From contig NZ_CP066308.1 of assembly GCF_016406105.1 (NCBI RefSeq), positions 2,205,501 to 2,269,500 of the forward strand: a DNA stretch of 64,000 bases. Reading direction: 5' to 3'. The notes under the pieces are model-generated. The model did no database searches and had not been told where the DNA came from. It saw nothing but the letters and a program-made list of their open reading frames with translations. Each line of letters starts with the position of its first letter. Position 1 is the first letter of the stretch. Positions 52,166-61,763 of the stretch are shown here, piece after piece. This DNA comes from Brevibacillus composti. Its GTDB lineage: Bacteria > Bacillota > Bacilli > Brevibacillales > Brevibacillaceae. The position numbers were made by a program, and so were the translations under genes.

Positions 52166-53360
52166 GATTATCCCCCTCCGGGCAATCGCCAGCATACGGG
52201 ATTGCCACACGTATCTCAAAGCCATGCGGATCCCGTGCCGCGAACGAAATGCTGCCCTTTTGCTCCTGCACGCGCTCCTTCATGCTGGACAGTCCGAAGC
52301 CGGGTGTAATGACATTTTGCGGTGTAAGAGCGCCATCATCGCGGATTGTCAGATAAAAATGAGAATCGCTGCGGGAGACGACGACTTCCAGCTGGGTGGC
52401 ATCCGCATGCCGCAATGTATTGGTAACCGCTTCCTGGAGGATCCGGTAGAAAGAGATCGAGATGGATTGCGTGAGAACCAGCTCGGGATCATCCGCCACC
52501 AACTCGCAGCGCAGTCCGGTATTTTTTTCGGTTTGGGAGAGAAAGGCACGCAGTGGAGCCAACCCCAGAGAAGACTGGTCGGTTGCCAGCGTATGGACCG
52601 AACCGCGAATATCATCCAGGCTCTGTTTGGCGACAACCAGCATGTTTTTCACAGCCTGCTGCGCATCTTGCGGCCCGTTTTCGAGCATGAATTTCAAGGC
52701 ATGCAGCTGCACAATCAAAGAGGTGAGGGAATGTCCCAGCTGATCGTGAAGGTCGCGGGCGATTCTCGTACGCTCCTCCAAAACGGCGACCTGCATCGTA
52801 TGCACAGCGGCTTCCTGCAGTTCATCATGCGCTTCTTTTAACTGCGCCAGTGTATTTTGCAGCTGTTCCAGGTGAAGGCGGGTTTGGGCATTGGCTTCGT
52901 ACTGCACGCGATATCCTTTCGCTCCGATAAAACAACCGACGTAGGTCAGCACGAACGGCACCAGATGAGAGATGGTGTTTTCCGAGTCCATCAGCAGCAC
53001 GGCAAGGCTGAACACTCCCATCCCGATGGCATAGACCAGCGCACGTCGATTGACCATTCGGGCTCCGATAAAAATCGCCAGCGGAAACATCAGACCCAGA
53101 CTTTCCGATCCGCCTACATATCCCTTCAGCAGCGTCACCAGCCCGAGCAGGATCGTGACAATTTCGACACGGGCGGGATTCCACCAGTGCTTGGGCGACC
53201 AGAAAAGCCAAAAATGGCAGAAAATAATCAGAAGTGAAAAAGCAAATTGAAAAGAGGTCTCGGTGATGTACGAATTGGGGATCAGGATCAGCACCATGAT
53301 TGCCAGATACCAGATGGTAAAAAACCGTTCTTTGAGAACCTCCCACACTCGTCTGAACAA
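52149..53360 (-). CDS. Sensor histidine kinase (HisKA_3/NarX-DegS class)
   Basis: A 403-residue membrane kinase. The N-terminal 160 residues hold about five to six membrane helices with little outside the bilayer. A coiled-coil stretch follows, then the dimerisation block LEERTRIARDLHDQLGHSL with the phosphorylated histidine near 205, and an HATPase with YRILQEAVTNTLRHADA (N box) and GFGLSSMKERV. TTG start behind AAAGGAG. It is the partner of the adjacent NarL-type regulator. The intramembrane sensor suggests an envelope or antibiotic stress signal, but that is inference. Confidence 0.9.
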   Translation of the reverse strand: MFRRVWEVLKERFFTIWYLAIMVLILIPNSYITETSFQFAFSLLIIFCHFWLFWSPKHWWNPARVEIVTILLGLVTLLKGYVGGSESLGLMFPLAIFIGARMVNRRALVYAIGMGVFSLAVLLMDSENTISHLVPFVLTYVGCFIGAKGYRVQYEANAQTRLHLEQLQNTLAQLKEAHDELQEAAVHTMQVAVLEERTRIARDLHDQLGHSLTSLIVQLHALKFMLENGPQDAQQAVKNMLVVAKQSLDDIRGSVHTLATDQSSLGLAPLRAFLSQTEKNTGLRCELVADDPELVLTQSISISFYRILQEAVTNTLRHADATQLEVVVSRSDSHFYLTIRDDGALTPQNVITPGFGLSSMKERVQEQKGSISFAARDPHGFEIRVAIPYAGDCPEGDNHGDGR

Positions 53361-53418
53361 AATGAAGAATCTCCTTTCCGTCTGACAAACTTACTTTCAT
53401 TCTATCATGGGGTGTCAT

Positions 53419-53757
53419 CTATCTCTAGATAGACGGGGAGGATGCCAATATCAATCCTCCGGTAGATCAAATCCAAAAGTCCGCTGTTTATAATGTACAA
53501 TGTGGTACTCTTGCCATCCTTAAGGAGAGGGTAGGGTGGCCGTTCGTCAGAGGAGGTCAGAAATGGAAAAAGTGGTTGAAAAATTTGGATCATCATGTTT
53601 TACTTGTCAGCAGGTTCTCATCTAAAAAATTTTTATTGGGAGAAAAATGCGCGATTTACAAACAGAAAACCGCACCTTGCGCACGAGATTGTCGGGGACA
53701 GACATCCTATCCTTCGCAATCGGAGATGGGCAGGTTTGGAAAAAAGCTTTTAGTTGA
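53419..53757 (+). other. Gap upstream of the RND pump with two very short reading frames
   Basis: No recognised gene. A 20-codon frame (53563-53625; MEKVVEKFGSSCFTCQQVLI) has a strong GAGGAGG site, and a 36-codon frame (53647-53757) ends next to the pump gene behind GGGAGAAA. They may be leader peptides or scraps of a lost TetR-type regulator, which often lies here. A TATAAT at 53489 has no good -35. Confidence 0.35.
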
Positions 53758-53778
53758 GTGGGAAGAGGTGAAGTGGAA

Positions 53779-56700
53779 GTGAACCTGTCTGCACTATCTA
53801 TCAAACGGCCTGTCACGATGATCATGCTTACTTTGGCATTGATTATTTTTGGCTTCGTGTCGTTGCCGCGCCTGGCGATTGACCTGATGCCCGAACTGGA
53901 CATCCCGGTAGCTGTCGTCGTTACCAGTGTAAATGGCGCATCGCCAACCGAAGTAGAAAATCTGGTCACCAAGCCGCTCGAAAATGCGCTCGGTACGGTA
54001 GCCGATCTCGACAGCATCTCCTCCGTATCGATGCAGGGGGCCTCACAGGTCATCCTGATGTTCAACTGGGGAACCGATCTGGATCAGGCTACTCTCAATA
54101 TGCGAGATAAAGTAGACCAAGTGCGGGGCATCCTGCCAGACTCGGCGAATGCGCCGCGCGTTCTGCGAATCGACCCGAACAGCCAGCCGATTATGAGCTA
54201 CGCGCTGACGGGGATGGAGGATGTCAACCAGCTGAGAAAAATCGCCGAAGAGGTCATCCAGCCGCGGCTGGAGCGTATCGACGGCGTCGCATCAGCTGCC
54301 CTGTCCGGCGGTCAGGACCGCGTCATCGACGTCGTGCTTGACCCGGCAAAAATCGCCGCTTATGGCCTGACGCTGGAGCAGATCCAGCAAGCGCTCAGCA
54401 GCAATAACCTCGCAGGTACGGCAGGGGCCGTGCGCGAAGGGGAGAGCAAGATCAATATCCGCGTAGAGGGTGAATACGCAGATGTCCAACAGATTGGCTT
54501 GACGCCGATCTCTGTTGGGGCCGGCTCGATCCGCCTGAAGGATATCGCCACCATCGAAGATACCGTCGAAACCATTACCCAGCTGAACTACGTTAACGGA
54601 GAGCCGAGCCTTGGCATTTCCATTACAAAAGCTTCTGGGGGCAACACGATCGAAGTCGCAGACGCCGTCAAGAAGGAAATGGAAAAGCTGAAGAAGGACT
54701 TGCCCAAAAACCTGGTGATCAAGTCCACGATGGATAACTCCACCTACATCAAGGACTCCATCTATACCACGGCAGAGCATGCGCTCTTGGGCGGAGGAAT
54801 CGGGATTATTCTCCTGTTCTTCTTCCTCGGCAGCTTCTCGTCGATGCTGATCGCTACGATCGTACTGCCCGTCTCGATTATTGCAACTTTTCTATTGATG
54901 TACATGACCGGCCAGACGATCAACCTGATCTCGCTGTCCGGCTTGACACTCGGCCTCGGCTCTCTGATTGACTTCGCTGTCGTAATTCTGGAAAATATTT
55001 TCCGGAAGCGCGAAGAAGGCAAGAGCATGATGGCCGCAGCATTGGAAGGTTCCCAAGAAGTGGGCAATGCCGTCATGGCATCCGCCCTGGCACAGATTTG
55101 CGTATTCCTGCCGATTGCCATGACGGAAGGTATCGCCTCCGAATTGTTTGGACCCTTGGCTTTGACCGTTGTGTACTCTCACATCGCCGCCCTGGTATTC
55201 TCGCTCCTCTTGGTGCCGATGATGAGCTCGCGCATCCTGAAGCGTGTGCCGCATCATGAGAGTCTCTCCGGCTATCGCGGGGTGAACCCGGTCAAATGGT
55301 TCAACATCGGATTTAAAAAAGTGGAAAATGGATACCGCGGCCTGCTGAAGTGGTCGCTGGGCCATCGAAAAACGGTGATCATCTCTACAATCGTGATGAT
55401 GGTCGGCTCGCTCGGACTGGTGCCGATGATCGGCGCGGAGTTTATTCCCGCCATGGATGAGGGGATCGTCAACGTCTCTATCAAAATGCCGAATGGCACC
55501 GTGCTGGAAGAGACAGAGAAGGTAGCCAAAGAGATTGAAAAAATCGCATCCGAAGTGCCGGAACTGGATATCCTCACTACCTCGATAGGCAGCAGCGGTT
55601 CGCCGATTGCGTCTACGGCACTATCCAACCGCGCATCTCTTACGCTCATCCTCATCGATGTTACAGAGCGGACTCGCTCTGCGAACGAGATTGCGATCGA
55701 GATGCAGAAAAAGTTGGCTGACATTCCAGGCGCTGAGATTACGGTGAGCGCAACCCAGGGCTTCTCCACAGGCTCCCCCATCGATATCCGTCTCAGCGGT
55801 GATGATCTTGCCGTTCTGCAGGATATCGGCAGCATTATAAAGGAAGAAATCAAGAGCATCCCGGGTACGGCGAACGTAACGACAAGCATGGAAGAGACGC
55901 TGCAAGAGCTGCAGGTTACCGTAGACCCGGAAAAAGCGAGCATGTACGGGCTGACCACCGGACAAATATTGTCCAGCGTCCGCACGTCCTTCCAGGGTCA
56001 GACGGTGACCAAATACCGTACCGGCGATGATGAGATCGACATCAATATCAAACTGCCGGAAGCGTATCAGGAAGATATCAACTATTTGAAAAACCTGCGC
56101 ATTTCCGCACCGGGTGGCGTCCAAGTCGCGCTTTCCTCGGTGGCAAGCATTGCCAAAGTCGATGTTCCGGTCAACATCAACCGTGAAAATCTGGCGAGAC
56201 AAATCTCGATTACCAGCGATCTGGCCGGACGCGATCTGAACTCGGTCATTCGGGATGTACAGGCGAAGATCAACAAGCTCTCTCTGCCAGATGGCTACAA
56301 AATCAGTTTTGGCGGCCAATCGGAGGATATGGCGGAGTCCTTTGCCAGCCTGGCTCTGGCGATCATTTTGTCGATCGTCCTCGTCTACATGGTCATGGCG
56401 GGCCAATTTGAATCGTTCTACACGCCGTTTATCATCATGTTCTCGGTACCGCCTACCATAACCGGGGTTCTGATCGGATTGCTGGTGACGGGAACGACGA
56501 TCAGTGTTACCGTATTGATCGGGTATATTCTCTTGATCGGTCTCGTCGTAAACAATGCGATCGTGCTGATCGACTACGTGAACCAGCTCCGTCAGCGCGG
56601 ACGCACGCTGCATGATGCGATTCTGGAAGCGGGTCCGATTCGTCTTCGTCCGATTCTGATGACCTCGATGACCACGATTCTGGCGATTGGCCCGCTCGCC

Positions 56701-56907
56701 TTTGCATCCGGTTCGGGAAGTGAGACGCAGGCTCCGATGGCCATTACCGTCATCTTTGGTCTCAGTTTCTCCACCTTGATTACGTTGGTTCTGGTGCCTG
56801 TCGTCACAACCGTGTTCGATGATTTAGGCAGAAAAATGCGCAACAGACGAAGCAAGAGAAAAGCGAAGAAGCAAGCAAAAAAAGGCATTCCTGCCATCGA
56901 ATCATAA
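53779..56907 (+). CDS. swrC: RND-family multidrug/surfactin efflux pump (SwrC-like)
   Basis: A 1042-residue HAE1/AcrB-type transporter. MNLSALSIKRPVTMIMLTLALIIF is the first membrane helix; two large extracellular loops and twelve helices follow. The proton-relay aspartate is in LGLGSLIDFAVVILENI (helix 4), and the second half repeats the plan with VLIGYILLIGLVVNNAIVLID. Length and start match SwrC of Bacillus subtilis. GTG at 53779 is chosen because AGAGGTG lies 8 bases upstream; two earlier in-frame GTG codons exist. The adaptor lipoprotein follows 28 bases later. Confidence 0.9.
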   Translation: MNLSALSIKRPVTMIMLTLALIIFGFVSLPRLAIDLMPELDIPVAVVVTSVNGASPTEVENLVTKPLENALGTVADLDSISSVSMQGASQVILMFNWGTDLDQATLNMRDKVDQVRGILPDSANAPRVLRIDPNSQPIMSYALTGMEDVNQLRKIAEEVIQPRLERIDGVASAALSGGQDRVIDVVLDPAKIAAYGLTLEQIQQALSSNNLAGTAGAVREGESKINIRVEGEYADVQQIGLTPISVGAGSIRLKDIATIEDTVETITQLNYVNGEPSLGISITKASGGNTIEVADAVKKEMEKLKKDLPKNLVIKSTMDNSTYIKDSIYTTAEHALLGGGIGIILLFFFLGSFSSMLIATIVLPVSIIATFLLMYMTGQTINLISLSGLTLGLGSLIDFAVVILENIFRKREEGKSMMAAALEGSQEVGNAVMASALAQICVFLPIAMTEGIASELFGPLALTVVYSHIAALVFSLLLVPMMSSRILKRVPHHESLSGYRGVNPVKWFNIGFKKVENGYRGLLKWSLGHRKTVIISTIVMMVGSLGLVPMIGAEFIPAMDEGIVNVSIKMPNGTVLEETEKVAKEIEKIASEVPELDILTTSIGSSGSPIASTALSNRASLTLILIDVTERTRSANEIAIEMQKKLADIPGAEITVSATQGFSTGSPIDIRLSGDDLAVLQDIGSIIKEEIKSIPGTANVTTSMEETLQELQVTVDPEKASMYGLTTGQILSSVRTSFQGQTVTKYRTGDDEIDINIKLPEAYQEDINYLKNLRISAPGGVQVALSSVASIAKVDVPVNINRENLARQISITSDLAGRDLNSVIRDVQAKINKLSLPDGYKISFGGQSEDMAESFASLALAIILSIVLVYMVMAGQFESFYTPFIIMFSVPPTITGVLIGLLVTGTTISVTVLIGYILLIGLVVNNAIVLIDYVNQLRQRGRTLHDAILEAGPIRLRPILMTSMTTILAIGPLAFASGSGSETQAPMAITVIFGLSFSTLITLVLVPVVTTVFDDLGRKMRNRRSKRKAKKQAKKGIPAIES

Positions 56908-56935
56908 GGACATGGGGGATAAGGAGGGGAATAGG

Positions 56936-58180
56936 ATGAACGTGAAAAAACAACCGGTTATCCTGGCTTTGTCGGCGGTGTTGCTGGTCGCCGGCTGCTC
57001 ACAGCCAGAAGCGGCTCCTACGGATACACAGCAGCAGGAAGAGAGCGCGACGCCAGTAGAAGTGGATCAAGTGAAAAAAGGGACGGTCAGCTCGGAATCG
57101 GGGATCACGGCAAAATTGGCTCCGAGTGAAGAGGTGCAAATCAGTCCCAAGATCAGCGGCAAGATTATCGATCTTCCAGTGAAGCTCGGTGACTCCGTAT
57201 CGGCGGGGCAGGTGTTGTTTAAGCTGGATCAGCAAGACCTGGCCAATACCGTCGCTCAGCAGGAAGCTGCCTACAAGGTGGCCCTGGCCGGGCTGAAGCA
57301 ATCCGGAAGCAGCACCGATCAAGGCTTGGTGCAGGCACGCAACTCGCTGAAGCAAGCGGAGCAAGCGCTGGCGGACGCGCGGCTCAACCAGCAGCGCATG
57401 AAGCTGTTGTTTGAACAGGGGGCAATCTCCTCTCAGCAGATGGAGCAAGCCAATACGGCTTTGACCAACGCCCAAACCGCCTTTGAAAACGCAAAGCAAG
57501 TATGGGAAACGTCGCAGCAGAAGACAAACCTGCAAGTCTCTGAAGCATCGCTTAACCAGGCTGCCGTCGCTCTGCAAAACGCAAAAGAACAATTGGCCAA
57601 TGCCGTCGTGACGGCTCCGATCAACGGCTATGTCTCCAGCGTCAATGGTGCCGTCGGACAGATCGCTGGTCCGCAAAGCCCGGTCGTCGTGATCGTCAAG
57701 ACCAATCCGCTGTTGGTAAAGGCGAACCTGTCTGAAGCAGACATCACCAAGGTGAGTGTGGGTACGGCCGTGAAAGTGAGCATTCCGGTCCTCTCCAAGG
57801 ACGTGGAAGCAAAGGTAACCGCGGTCAGCCCGGTCATGAACCAGCAGTTGAAGGCATACCCGATCGAGATCACCATCCCGAATCCAGATGGCGAGCTGAA
57901 GGCCGACATGGTGGTCAACGTGACCTTCGCCGGCCAGGCTGCCGTTCAAAACGAGCAGCTGGTCATCCCGCGCAAAGCGGTCTTCGATCGCGACGGAAAG
58001 CGCTATGTATACCGGATCGAAGGAGAGGCCGCCAAAATGGTGGAAGTGACGACCGGCGAAGAAACAAGCGACCTGATCGTGATCCAGTCCGGCCTGGCCG
58101 AAGGCGATCAAATCGTCGTCAGAGGGCAAACACTTTTGCAGGACGGCAAAAAGGTATCCATCATCAATAAGAGCAAGTAA
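56936..58180 (+). CDS. RND periplasmic-adaptor-like lipoprotein (HlyD/MFP family)
   Basis: A 414-residue membrane fusion protein. The signal peptide ends in lipobox LLVAGCSQ, so it is a lipoprotein. EVQISPKISGKIIDLPVKLGDSV is the first half of the lipoyl-like domain, a long coiled coil rich in alanine and glutamine follows (about 100-225), then VTAPINGYVSSVNGAVGQI completes the lipoyl fold and beta-barrel domains follow. It partners the RND pump. In a Gram-positive cell it likely works outside the membrane, against the wall. Confidence 0.9.
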   Translation: MNVKKQPVILALSAVLLVAGCSQPEAAPTDTQQQEESATPVEVDQVKKGTVSSESGITAKLAPSEEVQISPKISGKIIDLPVKLGDSVSAGQVLFKLDQQDLANTVAQQEAAYKVALAGLKQSGSSTDQGLVQARNSLKQAEQALADARLNQQRMKLLFEQGAISSQQMEQANTALTNAQTAFENAKQVWETSQQKTNLQVSEASLNQAAVALQNAKEQLANAVVTAPINGYVSSVNGAVGQIAGPQSPVVVIVKTNPLLVKANLSEADITKVSVGTAVKVSIPVLSKDVEAKVTAVSPVMNQQLKAYPIEITIPNPDGELKADMVVNVTFAGQAAVQNEQLVIPRKAVFDRDGKRYVYRIEGEAAKMVEVTTGEETSDLIVIQSGLAEGDQIVVRGQTLLQDGKKVSIINKSK

Positions 58181-58213
58181 TGGAGAGTGCGCCTTTTTCA
58201 TCACGGAGGCAAT

Positions 58214-58260
58214 CAAAAAAACTGTGCTGTCGCAGGCAAGCTGCGGGCACAGTTTTTTTT
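58214..58260. terminator. Bidirectional terminator between the efflux operon and chrA
   Basis: AAAAAAACTGTGC/GCACAGTTTTTTTT with an inner GCAG/CTGC pair. Confidence 0.9.
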
Positions 58261-58269
58261 ACCCCATCA

Positions 58270-59442
58270 TCAAGACAGGATGGACAATAACCAGCCTCCG
58301 GTTGCGCCAATCACGACGACCACCCATGGCGGCAGCTTCCAGAAAACCAGGAGGGCAAACAGGATCGCGGCCATCGCGAAATCCGCAGGCGAGAGAATGG
58401 TACTCGTCCAGATCGGATTATACAAGGCAGCCAGCAAGATTCCGACGACGGCCGCATTGATCCCGGCGAGGGCTCCCTGTGCACGCGGATGGCTTCGCAA
58501 TACATCCCAGAAGGGCAAGCACCCGATCACCAGTAAAAATGCGGGGAGGAAGATCGCCAGCGTGGCGACGATTGCACCGGATGGGCCGCCGACCATCGCC
58601 CCGAGATAGCTGGCAAACGTAAAAAGCGGCCCAGGAACGGCTTGAGCGGCGCCGTACCCTGCGAGAAAGTCTTCGCTGGACAAAAGGCCTGTCGGGACGA
58701 ACTCTCTTTCCAACAGCGGCAGCACCACATGTCCCCCGCCATAGACCAGCGATCCGGCGCGATAGAGGGAATCAAACAGTTGGAGCCAGGCGACGCCGCT
58801 GCTTCGGCTGATCCAAGGCAAGACGAGCAAAAAAGCGAAGAAGAGCAGCAAGCAGCCAAGCGCAAACCTGCGGCTGATCGGGATGTGCAGATTGGCCGGG
58901 GCCGTTTGCGAGGAATCTCTCCACAAAACGCAGCCCAGCAGGCCCGCCAGTAGTATCAGGATGACTTGGGTGACAGCCGTCGGCCACAGCAAGGCGACGG
59001 AAGCGGTGAGTACCGCGATGCTTGCGCGCATTTTGCCCACGGCCAGCTTTTGGCCCATGCCAAGCACCGCCTGCGCGACGACCGCGACAGCCACCAGCTT
59101 CAGTCCGTGAATCCACCCGGCATCGCCGAAAGACCCCAGGTGGAGGATGTACGCGAAGAGGGCGAGCAGGAGGGCAGAGGGGAGCGTAAAGCCCAGCCAT
59201 GCGGCGATTCCTCCCCAGACGCCGCCCCGCAAGACGCCAATCCCGATTCCCACCTGACTGCTGGCGGGACCGGGGAGGAATTGGCAGAGAGCCACCAGAT
59301 CGGCATAGCTGGCATCGTCGATCCATTTGCGGCGGCGAACATACTCCTCATGAAAATAGCCGAGATGAGCGATCGGTCCTCCAAAGGAGGTTAGGCCTAG
59401 CTTTGTGGAGATGAGGAAAATTTCTTGCAGCGTACGTGCCAA
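58270..59442 (-). CDS. chrA: Chromate transporter ChrA (long, two-domain)
   Basis: A 390-residue CHR-family membrane protein with two homologous halves. The first has SFGGPIAHLGYFHEEYV and CQFLPGPASSQVGIGIG; the second YGGGHVVLPLLEREFV and QAVPGPLFTFASYLGAMVGG. Around ten to twelve helices. Members export chromate, probably in exchange for sulfate. It is monocistronic with its own terminator. Export of chromate is a family property; this copy is not tested. Confidence 0.92.
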   Translation of the reverse strand: MARTLQEIFLISTKLGLTSFGGPIAHLGYFHEEYVRRRKWIDDASYADLVALCQFLPGPASSQVGIGIGVLRGGVWGGIAAWLGFTLPSALLLALFAYILHLGSFGDAGWIHGLKLVAVAVVAQAVLGMGQKLAVGKMRASIAVLTASVALLWPTAVTQVILILLAGLLGCVLWRDSSQTAPANLHIPISRRFALGCLLLFFAFLLVLPWISRSSGVAWLQLFDSLYRAGSLVYGGGHVVLPLLEREFVPTGLLSSEDFLAGYGAAQAVPGPLFTFASYLGAMVGGPSGAIVATLAIFLPAFLLVIGCLPFWDVLRSHPRAQGALAGINAAVVGILLAALYNPIWTSTILSPADFAMAAILFALLVFWKLPPWVVVVIGATGGWLLSILS

Positions 59443-59553
59443 TGAGAGTCCCGCCTTTTCTCTAGCGTAATAGAATCGAGAATCGGGTAAATGGACAGAA
59501 TCCCCCTATAATTATAGATCGGAACGGCCGGCGAACCAATTCTTTTTCCCTTC

Positions 59554-60657
59554 CTATCCGTACGGCTTGTCCTGGTAGTCAAAGTTGGGACTGTGCCAGG
59601 TATTGTCATAGGTTTTATGGAAAATATGCGTCGTAGCGGGCGATACCGGGGGGATGAGCCAGGTCCAGTCCCCTGTGACACGGCGACCCGCGTCCTCTTC
59701 CTGCTGTTCAAACAGTTTAAACTGCTGAGCAGCCGTATGATGATCGACGATGCTGACTCCCGCTGCCTTGTACGAGTGATGGACCGCCACATTCAGCTCG
59801 ATCAGGGCTTTGTCCTTCCACATCGTCGCATGGCTCGACATATCCAGTCCCATGCGGGAGGCGACAGTCGGGAGCAGGTCGAAGCGATCTTCGTCAGCCA
59901 GATTTCGCGCGCCAATTTCCGTTTCCATATACCATCCGTTAAAGGGTGCCGCCGTATAGGAGATCCCGCCTACCTCCAGACGCATCTCGGAGATGATCGG
60001 CACCGCGTACCAACGCAAAGAAAGCTCGGCGAACCAGGGATACTCCGGATGAGCGATCGGCACTTCGAGGACGTGGTCGCCGGGTATCTCAAACAGTGCG
60101 GGCGGTCGGTCGCCGATTTGTATCACGAGCGGCAGGATGCGATACGGTTCTGCATCCGCTTTCCATCCCAACTCCAGGCATTTTTTGGTAAAGGGGACGG
60201 AGTGAGGATCGCCCACAACGCCTGCCTCTGTCTCGAAGCCTGCGTAGCGGATCAGCTGGTGATTCCAGATGCGTATGCTCTCCATTGGGTTCGTCGCTGC
60301 ACGAAAGACGGTGATGGCCGGCCGGATTCGTCCGTCATTGGTCGCGTAGTCGATGTGGCGGAGGAGCGCATCGCGTATCTCTTCTGCCGTTTCCGCCTTG
60401 CGCTCGTCGAAGAGATGGATGGTTTGCCAAAACAGCCGTCCGATGCAGCGATTGCTGTTCCGCCATGCCGCTTTTGCACCGTAGTGAAGCTCATCGTAGG
60501 TATGTTCGTAGGTGCCGGTTTGCTCGATCTCCTGCTGGATTTGCCGGAGGCGGGCCTCGATGTCTGATTCCGGTTTGTGTAAAAAGGTATAGCACTCGCG
60601 AATAAACGTGCTGGCTTCATTCCATAGTCGATGTGTAATAACAACCACCCTTTCCAT
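59554..60657 (-). CDS. nos: Nitric oxide synthase oxygenase
   Basis: A 367-residue bacterial NOS of the oxygenase-only type that makes NO from arginine, using electrons from general flavodoxins or reductases. The haem-ligand cysteine lies in AWRNSNRCIGRLFW near residue 71; GFNGWYMETEIGARNL-like AAPFNGWYMETEIG carries the arginine-binding glutamate near 245; DHHTAAQQFKLFEQQEE and GDWTWLIPPVSPATT complete the dimer and pterin site. The reductase domain is absent, as usual in bacteria. The first ten residues are not conserved, so the exact start is uncertain. Confidence 0.95.
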   Translation of the reverse strand: MERVVVITHRLWNEASTFIRECYTFLHKPESDIEARLRQIQQEIEQTGTYEHTYDELHYGAKAAWRNSNRCIGRLFWQTIHLFDERKAETAEEIRDALLRHIDYATNDGRIRPAITVFRAATNPMESIRIWNHQLIRYAGFETEAGVVGDPHSVPFTKKCLELGWKADAEPYRILPLVIQIGDRPPALFEIPGDHVLEVPIAHPEYPWFAELSLRWYAVPIISEMRLEVGGISYTAAPFNGWYMETEIGARNLADEDRFDLLPTVASRMGLDMSSHATMWKDKALIELNVAVHHSYKAAGVSIVDHHTAAQQFKLFEQQEEDAGRRVTGDWTWLIPPVSPATTHIFHKTYDNTWHSPNFDYQDKPYG

Positions 60658-60790
60658 TGGCTAAACCTGATCTGGTTGGCCGGACATCTCCGTGTGTAAG
60701 CCATGCATACACATGCACATCTAGCATAGCATGTCCTTTTGGGTCGACTCTGGAAAGGGAATGAACGTTCTTCGAAATTTTTACCGATAG

Positions 60791-60838
60791 TAAAAAGCAG
60801 CCCTGTGTTCCATTAACAGGAAAACAGAGCTGCCCAAG
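60791..60838 (-). terminator. Terminator after yneQ
   Basis: Read on the minus strand, GCAGCTCTGTT pairs with AACACAGGGCTGC and ends in TTTTTACT. Confidence 0.7.
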
Positions 60839-60866
60839 AAAGAGAAGAGGCACAGGTTGCGATTTT

Positions 60867-61166
60867 TTACAGGCGAAACCGCTCCACATGATCCCGCATA
60901 TTTTCCTGAAGCAGTATCTCCTTTTGCCGCGAACCAATCAGATCGAAGTGGGGGAAGGGCGGCCGGTGATGGATATAGCGCGGATTCAACTGATGGCGCT
61001 CACACCAGGAGGCCAGCTTCCCGAGATCCGCACAGCCGACCTTGGTCACCGTCGTGATGCCGGGAAAGCGGGGGTCGCGCCAATAATGGGTCAAAAAAGC
61101 GATTTCCCCCCGCGCCACAGCTTCTTTCCACCGATTCAATTCCTCTCGGGTAATGCCAAATGCCAT
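60867..61166 (-). CDS. yneQ: YneQ-family conserved protein
   Basis: A 99-residue soluble protein that matches the conserved YneQ family: MAFGITREELNRWKEAV, IAFLTHYWRDPRFPGI, VTKVGCADLGKLASWCER and the late FDLIGSRQKEILLQE. The function of YneQ is not known. AAAGGGTG precedes the ATG by 7 bases. The upstream mqnC remnant reads into this gene in a different frame, a sign of damage on that side only. Confidence 0.85.
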   Translation of the reverse strand: MAFGITREELNRWKEAVARGEIAFLTHYWRDPRFPGITTVTKVGCADLGKLASWCERHQLNPRYIHHRPPFPHFDLIGSRQKEILLQENMRDHVERFRL

Positions 61167-61603
61167 AAGTCTTCACCCTTTCGTTTTGCATGACGAAATC
61201 GCGATCCGCTTTTTCGTTATCAGGGAAGATGCGCAGGATTTCATACCGCGTATTTCGCTGAGCGGGTATGTTTCCTGTTTCGCGGATCAGGCGAAGGATG
61301 AGATCAATGTTCACTTTATGGGTCGTGCCGGCTGCCGACACCACATTCTCCTCGATCATCGTACTTCCAAAGTCGTTCACCCCGTAGGAGAGAGATTGCT
61401 TGCCAATATCAGGTCCCATCGTGACCCAGGATGCCTGGAGGTTGTCGATGTTGTCCAGCATGATCCGGTTGATCGCGACCATTTTCAGGTACTCCTCCGG
61501 CTTCGATTTTTCCACCCGCAGACCGGAGAGCACTTTCATTTTTTGAATCTCCGCCGGGGAAAAGGAGTGCATGATGATCTGCGGGAAGGTCCACTGTCTG
61601 CAT
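61000..61603 (-). pseudogene. mqnC: Truncated mqnC (cyclic dehypoxanthinyl futalosine synthase)
   Basis: The frame contains SKPEEYLKMVAINRIMLDNI, NLQASWVTMGPDIGKQSLSY and GVNDFGSTMIEENVVSAAG, blocks of the C-terminal half of MqnC, a radical-SAM enzyme of the futalosine route to menaquinone. The N-terminal half with the CX3CX2C cluster motif is missing: a ribosome site AGGAGG and ATG at 61603 lead into another frame. At the 3' side the normal end is overrun and the frame continues antiparallel to nothing useful inside yneQ. The enzyme cannot be active from this copy. Confidence 0.78.
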
Positions 61604-61728
61604 GATGCAGGCCTCCTTCATTTCCATATAGGGGTTCACGAATTTAGAGAAATCGATCTATCCTACCATAGAACGAGGAGTTCGTCATCCCAATTCTCCA
61701 GTTGGGCATACTTTACCCGCAGCATTGG

Positions 61729-61757
61729 TTGACACCTATTTTCCACTCCGATATATT
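61729..61757 (+). promoter_or_regulatory. Promoter of the GntR gene, giving a probable leaderless message
   Basis: TTGACA, 17 bases, TATATT. The -10 box ends 6 bases before the ATG at 61764, so the transcript should begin at or next to the start codon. No ribosome binding site is visible. Confidence 0.7.
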
Positions 61758-61762
61758 GGTTT
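61748..61762 (+). promoter_or_regulatory. Half-operator at the GntR promoter
   Basis: CCGATATATTGGTTT, identical to the right part of the palindrome at 62467-62491, overlaps the -10 box. Its left arm is not conserved. Confidence 0.6.
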
Positions 61763-61763
61763 C

